DNA from: Streptomyces globisporus | GTDB lineage: Bacteria; Actinomycetota; Actinomycetes; Streptomycetales; Streptomycetaceae | Direction: 5' to 3' | Assembly (NCBI RefSeq): GCF_003501885.1 | Contig: NZ_QWFA01000071.1 | Span: 1-48,258 of the forward strand | DNA length: 48,258 bases | Shown: piece by piece, positions 25,666-33,062 of the stretch | Numbering within the stretch: position 1 is the first letter of the stretch | How the letters are laid out: every line of letters begins with the position of its first letter | The notes under the pieces: model-generated | What the model was told of the DNA's origin: nothing | Database searches by the model: none | What the model saw: only the letters and a program-made list of their open reading frames with translations | Program-made: the position numbers and the translations under genes

Positions 25666-26694
25666 TCAGATCCGGGTGACCGAGGAGACGGGCATCATGC
25701 CGACCGGATCGTAGCGGACCGCGGCGCCGGGGTAGGGGGCGTGGATGACCTGGCCGTTGCCGACGTACATGCCGATGTGGCTGGCGTCCGCCCGGTAGGT
25801 GACCAGGTCACCGGGCCGGGCCTGGGAGAGGGGCACCATGCGGCCCGCGTGGCGCTGGGCCTGGGAGGTGCGGGGCAGGCTCACCCCGGCCTGGGCGTAG
25901 GCCCACTGCATCAGGCCGGAACAGTCGAATCCGGAGGGCCCGTTGGCACCCCAGACGTAGGGTCTCCCGAGCGCCTGGTGGACGGCGGCCACGGCGGACA
26001 TCGCGCGGGCCGAGCCGGGGGCGGCGCCGGCGAGGTCGGGCAGTCCCTCGCGGCCGGAGCGGGTGGCCCGGTCGAAGGAGGCGCGTTCCTCGGGCGGCAG
26101 CGAGTCCAGCAGCCGGCGGGCCTCGCGGAGCTTGGCCTCGACGGCGCGTTTGTGGCGGGTGACGGCGGCCCGGTTGCGCTCCAGGTCGATCAGGGCACGG
26201 GTGGTCTCGGCGCGGGTCTGGGCGAGCCCCCGCTGGGCGTGCCGCAGCTTGTCCAGGGTCATCGCCTGGCGGGCGCCGGCCCGGTCGAGGGCGGCGGCCT
26301 GCTCCAGGTAGGTGTCCGGGTCGGCGGAGAGCAGCAGGGCGACCGACGGGTCGATGGTGCCGGTGCGGTACTGGGCACCCGCCATCGCGCCGAGCGCGTT
26401 GCGCATCTCGTTGACGCGTTCCTGGCCCCGGGCCGTGGCGTCCTGGGCGCGGTCCGCCTCGCCGCGCAGCCGCTTCACGTGCTCCCCGGCCGCGTTGAAG
26501 CGTTCGGTGGCCTGCTCGGCCTCCTCGTAGAGGCGGTCGACGGCGGCCTTGGCGCTCTCCCGGGTCTCCTTCGGGTCGGCGCTCGCCGGGGCCCCGGTCA
26601 GAGTGGCGGCCGCGGTGGCGGCGGCCGCCGAGACGACCGTGACCCGGACGCCTCTGGTGAAGCCGGACTGTGTGCAACGGCGATGGGACACCAC
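25666..26694 (-). CDS. Secreted NlpC/P60 peptidoglycan hydrolase (paralogue 2)
   Basis: 342-aa secreted endopeptidase. Signal peptide in residues 1-39 (basic MVSHRR then Ala-rich stretch, cut near ASA-DP). Residues about 42-200 are a long coiled coil, as in RipA-like hydrolases; the NlpC/P60 domain is about 232-342 with catalytic Cys258 (GFDCSGLMQWAY), His306 and His318. GTG 26694 gives the same MxSHRR start as the neighbour at 26959; GTG 26691 is an alternative. It shares domain order and length (342 against 341) with that neighbour, so the two are tandem duplicates. Expected to cut stem-peptide bonds. Confidence 0.92.
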   Translation of the reverse strand: MVSHRRCTQSGFTRGVRVTVVSAAAATAAATLTGAPASADPKETRESAKAAVDRLYEEAEQATERFNAAGEHVKRLRGEADRAQDATARGQERVNEMRNALGAMAGAQYRTGTIDPSVALLLSADPDTYLEQAAALDRAGARQAMTLDKLRHAQRGLAQTRAETTRALIDLERNRAAVTRHKRAVEAKLREARRLLDSLPPEERASFDRATRSGREGLPDLAGAAPGSARAMSAVAAVHQALGRPYVWGANGPSGFDCSGLMQWAYAQAGVSLPRTSQAQRHAGRMVPLSQARPGDLVTYRADASHIGMYVGNGQVIHAPYPGAAVRYDPVGMMPVSSVTRI

Positions 26695-26700
26695 TGGTAG

Positions 26701-26791
26701 CCGCACTCCCTTCCGCTGACGCGGTGGTGCACAGCCCCTGCCGCCCGGGCGGGCGGACGGAGTCCGGGAGCTGCGCAGCAGCCAGACAGTA
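26701..26791 (-). promoter_or_regulatory. Promoter and folded leader of NlpC/P60 paralogue 2
   Basis: Minus strand: -35-like TTGGCC (26810-26815), 18-base spacer, -10-like TACTGT (26786-26791), giving a leader of about 85 bases. The leader contains a CTCCC segment that can pair with GGGAG of the ribosome site, enclosing two smaller hairpins (CCGCCC/GGGCGG and CCGC/GCGG). This could mask translation initiation; it is a hand-drawn fold. Confidence 0.35.
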
Positions 26792-26854
26792 ATCGGACGA
26801 CTACGCACCGGCCAAAGACCGCGCCGCGGTCGGAAGAGGGGCCCGAAAGCCGCC

Positions 26855-26886
26855 GCCCCGCCGGTGACCTTGGTCTCCGGCGGGGC
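26855..26886 (-). terminator. Terminator between the two NlpC/P60 genes
   Basis: 10-bp GC stem (26855-26864 with 26877-26886) and 12-base loop, downstream of the 26959-27984 gene. It implies separate transcription of the two paralogues. Confidence 0.75.
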
Positions 26887-26958
26887 GGGGGCGTCAGCGT
26901 GGTGCGCGGCGATTCCCTCGTTCGGGCGTGCCGTGGCGTGCCGCCCGGCGCGGTCCGG

Positions 26959-27984
26959 TCAGACGCGGACGCCGAACTGGAAGGTGCCCATGTAGTCCAT
27001 CGACTCGTAGCGGACTACGGTGCCCGGCTTCGGGGCGTGCAGGATCTGGTTGTTGCCGGCGTAGAAGCCGACGTGCGACAGGCCGTTGAAGAAGACCAGG
27101 TCGCCCGGCTTGAGCTGGCTGCGTCCGATCCGCTGGCCGTCGTGCTGCTGGGTGTACGTGGTCCGGGTGATGGAGACGCCGGCCTGGGCGAAGGCCCACT
27201 GCGTCAGTCCGGAGCAGTCGTAGGAGTTGGGGCCGGAGCCGCCGGAGACGTACGGCTTGCCGATCTGCGTGGCGGCGGCGGCCAGGGCGGCGGCGCCGCG
27301 GTTGGACGCGGGGGCCTCGTTGCCGAGTTCGACCCGGTCGCTGGCGGCACGGCTGGCGCGCTGCTCGTCCTGCTGCATCTTGGCCCGCTCGGCCTGCGTC
27401 AGCGTGTTGAGGAGCTGCTGGGCGTCGGCCAGCTTGCCCTGGTACTTCTTCTTGTTCTCGCCGAGCGCCTTGCGGACGTCGGCGAGGTCGCCGAGCTTGT
27501 CCTGGGCCTCCTTGCGCTGCTGGGCGAGGGTGCGCTGCTTGGACTGGATCTTCTGCAGCGCTTCCGTCTGCTTGACCGTCAGCTGGTCGAGCGCGGAGGC
27601 CTGGTCGAGGAAGCTGTCCGGGTCCGAGGCGAGGAAGAGCGCGACCGACGGGTCGATGCCGCCGGAGCGGTACTGCGCGGTGGCGATCGAACCCAGCTCG
27701 GTGCGGAGCGTGTTGAGCTCGGCCTGACCGCGGGCGACCTTGTCCTGGAGCGCGTCGACTTCCTTCTTCAGGTTGTCCTGCTGCTCCTTGGCCCCGTTGT
27801 ACTTCTCGGTGGCGGCCTCGGCCTCGTGGTAGAGCTTGTCGACCTTCGCCTTGACTTCGCTCTTGCTCGGCTTGGGGTCGGCGTGGGCGGCCTGGGAGGT
27901 CAGGGCCACGGCCGCGGCGGCGGTCGCGGTGAGCACGGTCACGCGGGTGCGGCTCGGCTGCTTGGGACGACGGTGGGACGCCAC
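26959..27984 (-). CDS. Secreted NlpC/P60 peptidoglycan hydrolase (paralogue 1)
   Basis: 341-aa secreted endopeptidase. Signal peptide 1-35 (MASHRRPKQPSRTR then Ala-rich core, cut near AHA-DP), coiled coil about 38-215, NlpC/P60 domain about 232-341 with Cys257 (YDCSGLTQWAF), His304 and His316. GTG 27984 has AAGGAG 9 bases upstream. The coiled coil in RipA-type enzymes acts as an autoinhibitory or tethering element. A promoter about 150 bases upstream and a highly structured leader suggest post-transcriptional control; in Streptomyces many cell-wall hydrolase genes have c-di-AMP (ydaO-type) riboswitch leaders. Confidence 0.94.
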   Translation of the reverse strand: MASHRRPKQPSRTRVTVLTATAAAAVALTSQAAHADPKPSKSEVKAKVDKLYHEAEAATEKYNGAKEQQDNLKKEVDALQDKVARGQAELNTLRTELGSIATAQYRSGGIDPSVALFLASDPDSFLDQASALDQLTVKQTEALQKIQSKQRTLAQQRKEAQDKLGDLADVRKALGENKKKYQGKLADAQQLLNTLTQAERAKMQQDEQRASRAASDRVELGNEAPASNRGAAALAAAATQIGKPYVSGGSGPNSYDCSGLTQWAFAQAGVSITRTTYTQQHDGQRIGRSQLKPGDLVFFNGLSHVGFYAGNNQILHAPKPGTVVRYESMDYMGTFQFGVRV

Positions 27985-28010
27985 GAAGGCGAGCTCCTTC
28001 TTCCTCAGAG

Positions 28011-28114
28011 CCGCCTACCGGGCTTGTGGGGGACAGGATCCCCGGCTCCGTGCACATGACGGACTCGGCGGTTCCTTCGCCGCCACCCCCAATGGGTGGT
28101 CAACCGTGCGAAGG
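28011..28114 (-). promoter_or_regulatory. Structured 5' leader, candidate riboswitch of ydaO-like type
   Basis: Two folded domains precede the ribosome site on the minus strand. Domain 1 (28114-28074): CCTTCGC/GCGAAGG enclosing CCACCC/GGGTGG. Domain 2 (28071-28011): closing helix CCGCC/GGCGG, hairpin TCCGT-7-ACGGA (28063-28047), hairpin GGGGA-5-TCCCC (28043-28029) and a single-stranded stretch ending CCCGGTAGGCGG. The CGCCGA...hairpin...GCCGGGGA order and the GTAGGCGG end resemble the two edges of ydaO c-di-AMP riboswitches, but the central part is much shorter than in that family. Ligand unproven. Confidence 0.5.
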
Positions 28115-28125
28115 TTCGAGGCCTG

Positions 28126-28155
28126 ACCCTAGTGACCATCTTGTGATCAGTTCAA
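28126..28155 (-). promoter_or_regulatory. Vegetative-type promoter of NlpC/P60 paralogue 1
   Basis: Minus strand -35 TTGAAC (28150-28155), 18-base spacer, -10 TAGGGT (28126-28131). It predicts a 5' leader of about 135 bases. Confidence 0.65.
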
Positions 28156-28277
28156 ATCCTCACAGGATTTTTCTCGTCACACCAGGCAACTCTTTACTCT
28201 CACCCCACCGCGTGTAGCGGCGACTTGACGGTACGTTCCCAGAAATCCGGCATGTCACACATGCCACCCAAAACCCT

Positions 28278-29639
28278 TTAGACGCGTGAAAGGCGCTTGA
28301 GGAGCAAGACGGACGCGACCGGACGCGCCCCGGCCTTCGCCACACCGTCCGCCACCTCGCGGTCGGTGGAGACGACCACCACGGGCCGCCCGGGCGGTTC
28401 CGCGCGGGCGAGTTGGCGGATCACCTCGTCCGCCGTGACGCCGGGCTTGCTGAACAGCACCCGTACGCCGCGCGGCGGGGCGAGCAGGACCGGGGCGGCC
28501 AGTTCGGCGCCATCGAAGACGCAGGTCATCTCGGCGCCGGTCTGCGCCGCGAGCACCGAGAGCCCGCCCAGCAGCCGCAACCGCTGCTTCTCCAACGGCA
28601 TCTGGGGATAGCCGGTCTTGGTGACGTTGTAGCCATCCACGATGAGGTGCGCCTGCGGCAGGGCGAGCAGCTGGTCCAGCAGCGCCGGATCGGTCTCCGA
28701 AAGAGCGCGCGCGGCAATGTCCTTGGGCGACATCCGGCCCGGCTCCAGCGCGTCCACGGTGTCGGCGGGATGCGTGGTCGCCGGGGGGAGCGCCAGCTCC
28801 CGCCGCAGCCCCGCGGCCGCGTCCAGCACGGTGTCCAGGAGCAGCCGCAGTCGCATGTCCTCCACCGAGCGGCCCTCACGGGCGGCGCGGCGGCTCGCCT
28901 CCAGCGCCGCCTCGGCCTCCCCCAGCCGCCCCTTGAGCCGACGCGACTCGCTCTCCACGGCGGAGAGCTGGGCGGCGGACTCGGCCCGTACGGTGTCGGT
29001 CTCGGCGGCGCTGCGGCGCAGGGCGGCCTCGCCGCGCTTCACCTCGCTGAGCGCGCTGCGCAGTTTGCGGTGCAGCGACTCGGCCTCCTTGCGGGCCGCC
29101 TCCAGCTCGGTGCGCAGCCGCTCGGTCTCGGTACGGGTGTGGGCGCGGGCCCGCTCCAGCTCCTCGCGCAGCTGGTCCAGTTCCCGCCGGGTCTCCTCGT
29201 CCGCCCGTTCCGCGTCTGCGCGCTGGACCTCCTCGCCGGCCGATTCGACCAGCTTGACCCAGCCGGCCGGGCGCAGCACGTAGGCGGCCGCGGCCACATC
29301 GAGGGGATCGGCGGCGGCGGGCGGCGCGCCCGCCTCCAGCGCACCGGTCAGCTCGGGCTGGGACTGGCCGAGCCGCTCACCGATCCGCTGCCGGAAGACG
29401 GCGTCGCTCTCCAGCGCGGCGGCCATCGCGTTCCCCGCGAACTTCGCCCGCCGGGTCGGGGTGAACCGGGCGTACTGCCGCAGCTGGGCGGGGAGTTCGG
29501 CGACGGTCAGGGCGCCGAAGGCGTCCGAGACCAGCGCGATCACCCGCCGTCGCACGCCTTCGGGCAGCGGACGGCCGAGCGCCTCTGCACCGCCGTCGGC
29601 CTCATCGGCCGGTCCGGCGCCGCTGGTCGGCTGATCCAC
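28278..29639 (-). CDS. NYN-domain protein (YacP-like putative RNase) with long coiled coil
   Basis: 453-aa cytoplasmic protein. Residues 25-135 are a helical domain of unknown role; about 140-260 is Arg/Glu-rich coiled coil (ELDQLREELERARAHTRT); about 300-453 is a NYN/PIN-like domain with the acidic residues in LIVDGYNVTKTGYP, TCVFDGAE, VTADEVI and VVVSTDREVADG. Related NYN proteins (YacP/Rae1) are endoribonucleases, so RNA cleavage is likely but unproven. GTG 29639 is used. A 293-bp gap follows its stop, filled by the NlpC promoter and leader. Adjacent to the small zinc-ribbon gene on the same strand. Confidence 0.85.
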   Translation of the reverse strand: MDQPTSGAGPADEADGGAEALGRPLPEGVRRRVIALVSDAFGALTVAELPAQLRQYARFTPTRRAKFAGNAMAAALESDAVFRQRIGERLGQSQPELTGALEAGAPPAAADPLDVAAAAYVLRPAGWVKLVESAGEEVQRADAERADEETRRELDQLREELERARAHTRTETERLRTELEAARKEAESLHRKLRSALSEVKRGEAALRRSAAETDTVRAESAAQLSAVESESRRLKGRLGEAEAALEASRRAAREGRSVEDMRLRLLLDTVLDAAAGLRRELALPPATTHPADTVDALEPGRMSPKDIAARALSETDPALLDQLLALPQAHLIVDGYNVTKTGYPQMPLEKQRLRLLGGLSVLAAQTGAEMTCVFDGAELAAPVLLAPPRGVRVLFSKPGVTADEVIRQLARAEPPGRPVVVVSTDREVADGVAKAGARPVASVLLLKRLSRV

Positions 29640-29678
29640 CGTCCGTCACCCCATAGATATGTCGAAGGGTGCGCTCCC

Positions 29679-29921
29679 TCAGGAAGCGGCACCCGGCCTG
29701 TCCACCAGTTCGATCTGGTCCACCGCGTTGCACCAACGACAGCGGACCGACTCGATGGTCTCACTGACGACCTCCCGCTCCTCGACACTCGACTCACCGG
29801 CCAGGTCGAGGTGCACGTACTCCACGACCTTGGAGGAGCGGGTCACGTCGAAGCGCGTGAGGTTGCCGCACAGGGTGCAGCGCCAGCGGGTCGAGTCCGT
29901 CGGCAGGGGAACCGTCGTCAT
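29679..29921 (-). CDS. Small zinc-ribbon protein of unknown function
   Basis: 80-aa protein with two CxxC knuckles (Cys15/Cys18 in CTLCG and Cys61/Cys64 in CRWCN) 42 residues apart, the layout of a rubredoxin-like zinc ribbon. Between them is a predicted amphipathic segment (VEYVHLDLAGESSVEEREVV). ATG 29921 is chosen because AGAGGA lies 8 bases upstream; a longer frame to 30083 lacks coding character. It lies 39 bases upstream of the NYN gene in the same direction, so a shared transcript and an RNA-related role are plausible. I do not recognise a named family. Confidence 0.75.
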   Translation of the reverse strand: MTTVPLPTDSTRWRCTLCGNLTRFDVTRSSKVVEYVHLDLAGESSVEEREVVSETIESVRCRWCNAVDQIELVDRPGAAS

Positions 29922-30115
29922 CGTTTGCGTCCTCTTTCGTCGTTTCCAGGAGCCCGCGCCGGGCGCGCCGCCGCGACTCCACCTGTCTACGTCAAGGATC
30001 TCGCGGTGCGCCGTCGAACTGCGGAAGTCCTGGCGTAACCCTACGGCCTCGCGTATAGGCATCGGCACGGCGAGGCGCTCCATCCCGTTCCCGACCGGTA
30101 CGTCATGCTCTGTAC

Positions 30116-30871
30116 ATGATCGAGTGGCGGCAGGCCGAATGGCGGACCACGGCCGGCAGGATCCGGGACGCGGCGGTGTCGAGCGGCGCCCCGGTCACGT
30201 ACGGGCTGATCGGTGTCTGCGGGGTGGTCTTCCTGATCAGCCCGCTCTCCGGGTTCGGCGGCGCCGCCCACCGGAGCGAGGAGGCGCTGCTCGCCGCGCA
30301 GGCCGCGTACTTCGAGCGGTGGGGGGTGATCCCCGCCGAGCTGTGGGAGGGCTCCGCGCCCGCCCTGGCCACTCCGTTCACGGCGCTGTTCGTGCACGGC
30401 AGCTGGCTGCACCTGCTGGGGAACCTGCTGTTCCTTTACGTGTTCGGCGCGATGGCCGAGGAGCGCATGGGGCGGACGCAGTTCGCCCTGTTCTACATGG
30501 GCTGCGGCTATGTGGCGCTGGTCTGTTACGCGGCGGCGCACGCGGACTCCGAACAGACGCTGGTCGGGGCGTCGGGGGCGATCTCCGCGGTGCTGGGCGC
30601 GTTCCTGTACCTCTTCCCCAAGGCTCGGGTGACCAGCCTGTTCCCGTTCCTCTTCTTCCTGCCGCTGCGGTTTCCCGCCTGGATCGTGCTGATCTTCTGG
30701 TTCGGGCTCCAGTGGGCGGCGGCACAGGGCGCGGACGCCGGGCCGGGGGTGGCGTATCTGGCGCATGTGGCCGGGTTCGCGGCGGGGTTCCTCTACGCCT
30801 GGGTGCGGTATGGGCGGAGAGCTAGAGTGAAGGTTCCAGCCACGGCCACCGAGGGAGACAGCCAGCCGTGA
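30116..30871 (+). CDS. Rhomboid-family intramembrane serine protease
   Basis: 251-aa membrane protein with six hydrophobic segments. Catalytic Ser153 in GASGA and His217 in AHVAGF form the rhomboid dyad, with the oxyanion residues His99/Asn103 in HLLGNLLFLYVFG; the L1 loop is long (about 45-85). It should cleave membrane-embedded substrates; none is identifiable. A TAnnnT -10 is not clear; CATGCT ends 6 bases before ATG 30116, so a weak leaderless promoter is possible. Its last 4 bases (GTGA) overlap the next start. Confidence 0.92.
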   Translation: MIEWRQAEWRTTAGRIRDAAVSSGAPVTYGLIGVCGVVFLISPLSGFGGAAHRSEEALLAAQAAYFERWGVIPAELWEGSAPALATPFTALFVHGSWLHLLGNLLFLYVFGAMAEERMGRTQFALFYMGCGYVALVCYAAAHADSEQTLVGASGAISAVLGAFLYLFPKARVTSLFPFLFFLPLRFPAWIVLIFWFGLQWAAAQGADAGPGVAYLAHVAGFAAGFLYAWVRYGRRARVKVPATATEGDSQP

Positions 30872-31149
30872 TCACCGCGATCGTGCTCATCAAGACCAGT
30901 GTGGACCGGATTCCGGAGATCGCCGAGGCCATCGCCGCGCTGGACAGCGTCAGCGAGGTCTTCTCCGTCACCGGCACCTACGACCTGATCGCCATGGTCC
31001 GGGTCGCCCGGCACGACGACCTCGCCGATGTCATCCCCGGCCGGATCAGCAAGATCCCGGGCGTCGAGGGCACGGACACCCACGTGGCGTTCCGTACGTA
31101 CTCCCAGCACGACCTGGAAGCGGCGTTCGCCATCGGCCTCGACGCGTAA
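30868..31149 (+). CDS. Stand-alone Lrp/AsnC ligand-binding (RAM) domain protein
   Basis: 93-aa protein consisting only of the alpha-beta RAM domain: MITAIVLIKTSVDRIPEIAE, VTGTYDLIAMVRV and VEGTDTHVAFRTYSQHD. It has no helix-turn-helix, so it cannot bind DNA itself. Stand-alone RAM proteins may sense amino acids or join hetero-oligomers with Lrp regulators. GTG 30868 overlaps the rhomboid stop, making an obligate translational couple. The role beside a membrane protease is unexplained. Confidence 0.87.
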   Translation: MITAIVLIKTSVDRIPEIAEAIAALDSVSEVFSVTGTYDLIAMVRVARHDDLADVIPGRISKIPGVEGTDTHVAFRTYSQHDLEAAFAIGLDA

Positions 31150-31159
31150 CTCCGGCACG

Positions 31160-31200
31160 CTTCGGCCGGGGACGGGCAGCACGCCCGCCCCCGGCCGAAG
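31160..31200. terminator. Hairpin between the RAM-domain gene and the aminotransferase gene
   Basis: 12-bp stem (31160-31171 with 31189-31200) around an inner GC-rich loop, between convergent genes. Confidence 0.8.
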
Positions 31201-31213
31201 TGGTTCTCAGGCC

Positions 31214-32632
31214 TCAGACCTGCGCGGCCTCGCCGCGGTCCGGGACGCAGCGGCCGTCCTCGGTGCGGTACTTCCACCGGGCGCCCTCGCGGACCAGCTC
31301 GGTCACCGCGCGCAGGAAGCGGTCGATGTGCTCGTCGGGCGTACCGGCCCCGAAGCTCACCCGGATCGCGTTGAGCGAGCGAAGCGAGGAGGGGGTCCCC
31401 CCGGCCGAAGGCTGGGGGAGCTCGCCCGGCTCGGCCTCGGGGGCGCCGCACTTCCCCGGGTCCTGCGGGTCGCTGCCGAGGAGGGTGCGCACGAGCGGGT
31501 GGGCGCAGAAGAGGCCGTCGCGGACGCCGATGCCGTACTCGGCGGAGAGCGCGGCGGCGAAGTGCGAGCTGTTCCAGCCGCGCACCACGAACGAGATGAC
31601 GCCGACCCGGGGCGCGTCGTCGCCGAACAGCGAGAGCACCTGCACCTCGGGCACCTCGGCGAGCCCTTCGCGGACCCGGGACACCAACTCCTGCTCCCGG
31701 GCGACGAGGTTGTCGAAGCCCGCCTCGGTGAGGGCCCTGCAGGCGGAGGCGATGGAGTGGACACCGATGACGTTGGGCGAACCGGCCTCGTGGCGGGCGG
31801 CCGTGGTGTGCCAGTCGACGTCCACTCCGCCGTCGGCGCGCCGGGCGACTTTGCGGGACGCGCCGCCGCCGGCGAGGTACGGCTCGGCGGCCCGGAGCCA
31901 GTCGGCGCGGCCGGCCAGGACCCCGGAGCCGAAGGGCGCGTACAGCTTGTGGCCGGAGAACGCGACCCAGTCGACGTCCAGTTCGGCGATGTCGACGGGG
32001 TGGTGCGGGGCGAGCTGGGCGGCGTCCAGGACGATGCGGGCGCCGTGCGCGTGGGCGGCGGCGGCCAGTTCCCGCACCGGCCACAGCTCACCGGTCACGT
32101 TGGAGGCGCCGGTGACGCAGACGAGGGCCGGGCCGTAGGGGTCGCGGTCGGCGAGCGCGCGCTCCAGCGTCTCGACGGCCTGGCCCGGGGTGCGGGGGGC
32201 GTTGAGGTAGGTGACCTGGGCGTTCCGCCAGGGCAGCAAAGACGCGTGGTGCTCGGTCTCGTACACGAAGACCTGGCAGTCGGCGGGGATCGCGGCGGCC
32301 AGCAGGTTGAGGGAGTCGGTCGTGGAGCGGGTGAAGACCACCTGGTCCTCGGCGCGGCAGCCGAGGAACTCGGCGACCGTGCGACGGCTGTTCTCGAAAA
32401 GGTCGGTGGAGAGCTGCGAGAGGTAGCCGGCGCCGCGGTGGACGCTGCCGTAGTACGGGGCGTACGCGGCGACGTCGTCCCAGACCCGCTGGAGGGCCGG
32501 GGCGCTGGCGGCGTAGTCGAGCGCGGCGTAGGTGACTTCACCGCCGGTGACGAGCGGAACGGTGACGTCCTGGCCCAGAACGGGCAGCGGGGCACAAACC
32601 GACGGGTCGATGGCAGCGGTGGAGACAGACAT
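31214..32632 (-). CDS. Class V aminotransferase / cysteine-desulfurase-like enzyme with repeat-derived loop
   Basis: 472-aa PLP fold type I enzyme. Schiff-base Lys229 in AFSGHKLYAPFG, PLP-contact segments TEHHASLLPW, VTGASNVTGELWPV and VLDAAQLAPHHPVD, and a C-terminal VRVSFGAGTPDEHIDRF. The motif around the expected mobile-loop cysteine is GLFCAHPLV, not the classical SufS/IscS loop, so desulfurase activity is uncertain. Residues about 404-421 are encoded by a dispersed repeat (31376-31430) and are absent from the fold core. ATG 32632 follows GGGAG. Substrate unknown. Confidence 0.85.
   Translation of the reverse strand: MSVSTAAIDPSVCAPLPVLGQDVTVPLVTGGEVTYAALDYAASAPALQRVWDDVAAYAPYYGSVHRGAGYLSQLSTDLFENSRRTVAEFLGCRAEDQVVFTRSTTDSLNLLAAAIPADCQVFVYETEHHASLLPWRNAQVTYLNAPRTPGQAVETLERALADRDPYGPALVCVTGASNVTGELWPVRELAAAAHAHGARIVLDAAQLAPHHPVDIAELDVDWVAFSGHKLYAPFGSGVLAGRADWLRAAEPYLAGGGASRKVARRADGGVDVDWHTTAARHEAGSPNVIGVHSIASACRALTEAGFDNLVAREQELVSRVREGLAEVPEVQVLSLFGDDAPRVGVISFVVRGWNSSHFAAALSAEYGIGVRDGLFCAHPLVRTLLGSDPQDPGKCGAPEAEPGELPQPSAGGTPSSLRSLNAIRVSFGAGTPDEHIDRFLRAVTELVREGARWKYRTEDGRCVPDRGEAAQV
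31376..31430. repeat. Dispersed Streptomyces palindromic repeat inside a coding sequence
   Basis: Contains GAGCGAAGCGAGGAGGGGGT followed by CCCCCCGGCCGAAGGCTGGGGG, a self-complementary GC-rich unit I recognise as common between Streptomyces genes. Here it lies in frame in the aminotransferase gene, encoding LPQPSAGGTPSSLRSLN on the minus strand. Confidence 0.7.
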
Positions 32633-32762
32633 GGCGAACTCCCGTAACAGGCAGGCGAGATCAACGCGCCTGCGGATACGCGGCGGCGCGGAGAAGGAAG
32701 GAAAAAAGTGCGCTGAAGAAGGGCGGTCAGCTCAGGGGCGTGGAAATGCCCTGGGACAGGCC

Positions 32763-32952
32763 CTAACGCATTCGCTTGCTCACAAGAGGCTCCCTAGGGA
32801 CCAGGACCCCGGGGGCTGGCATCCGCTGGATGCCGAGGGGCCCGCGCTTGCCGCAGACCTCGCTGCCTACGGCCTGGTCTTCACCCGGGGCACCCCGCCA
32901 CGGACGGAGGGTTGCCGGACAGCGGGCCGGGGCCGTAGTCGCTGTCACTCAT
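32763..32952 (-). CDS. Possible small gene with an apparent +1 frame change
   Basis: From ATG 32952 the minus strand reads MSDSDYGPGPLSGNPPSVAG and stops at TGA after CPG; 21 of 23 codons end in G or C. The frame one base ahead then keeps high third-position GC and runs through GSEVCGKRGPLGIQRMPAPG to a TAG at 32763. Joining them at GGG-T-GAA would give a protein of about 62 aa. It may be a small gene with programmed or accidental frameshift, or a decayed gene. No similarity is recognised and the ribosome site is weak. Confidence 0.3.
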
Positions 32953-32991
32953 GACCTGCGCAGCATCTTGCCATACGTGTCCGCACGCGCA

Positions 32992-33022
32992 AGGGCGCAG
33001 TCCGGCATCCGGACTGCGCCCT
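32992..33022 (-). terminator. Terminator after trpD
   Basis: Perfect 14-bp stem (32992-33005 with 33009-33022) and 3-base loop, 40 bases past the trpD stop. Confidence 0.85.
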
Positions 33023-33062
33023 GGGTCACACCGTGTGCGCCGGAGGTGTGTCTCCGGCGCGC

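Larger units (their letters stand above)
32633..33062. other. 430-bp intergenic region between trpD and the aminotransferase gene
   Basis: From right to left it holds the trpD terminator hairpin (32992-33022), a short frame-switching ORF (32763-32952) and about 130 bases of aminotransferase leader, including a 7-bp inverted repeat GCAGGCG/CGCCTGC (32651-32657 and 32667-32673). A CT-rich stretch on the minus strand precedes the repeat. No RNA gene was recognised. Confidence 0.5.

Noticed and set aside
28148..28170. tRNA T-loop-like GTTCAAATC sequence
   Set aside because: No acceptor or anticodon stem pairs around it; on the other strand it is the -35 region of the NlpC promoter.
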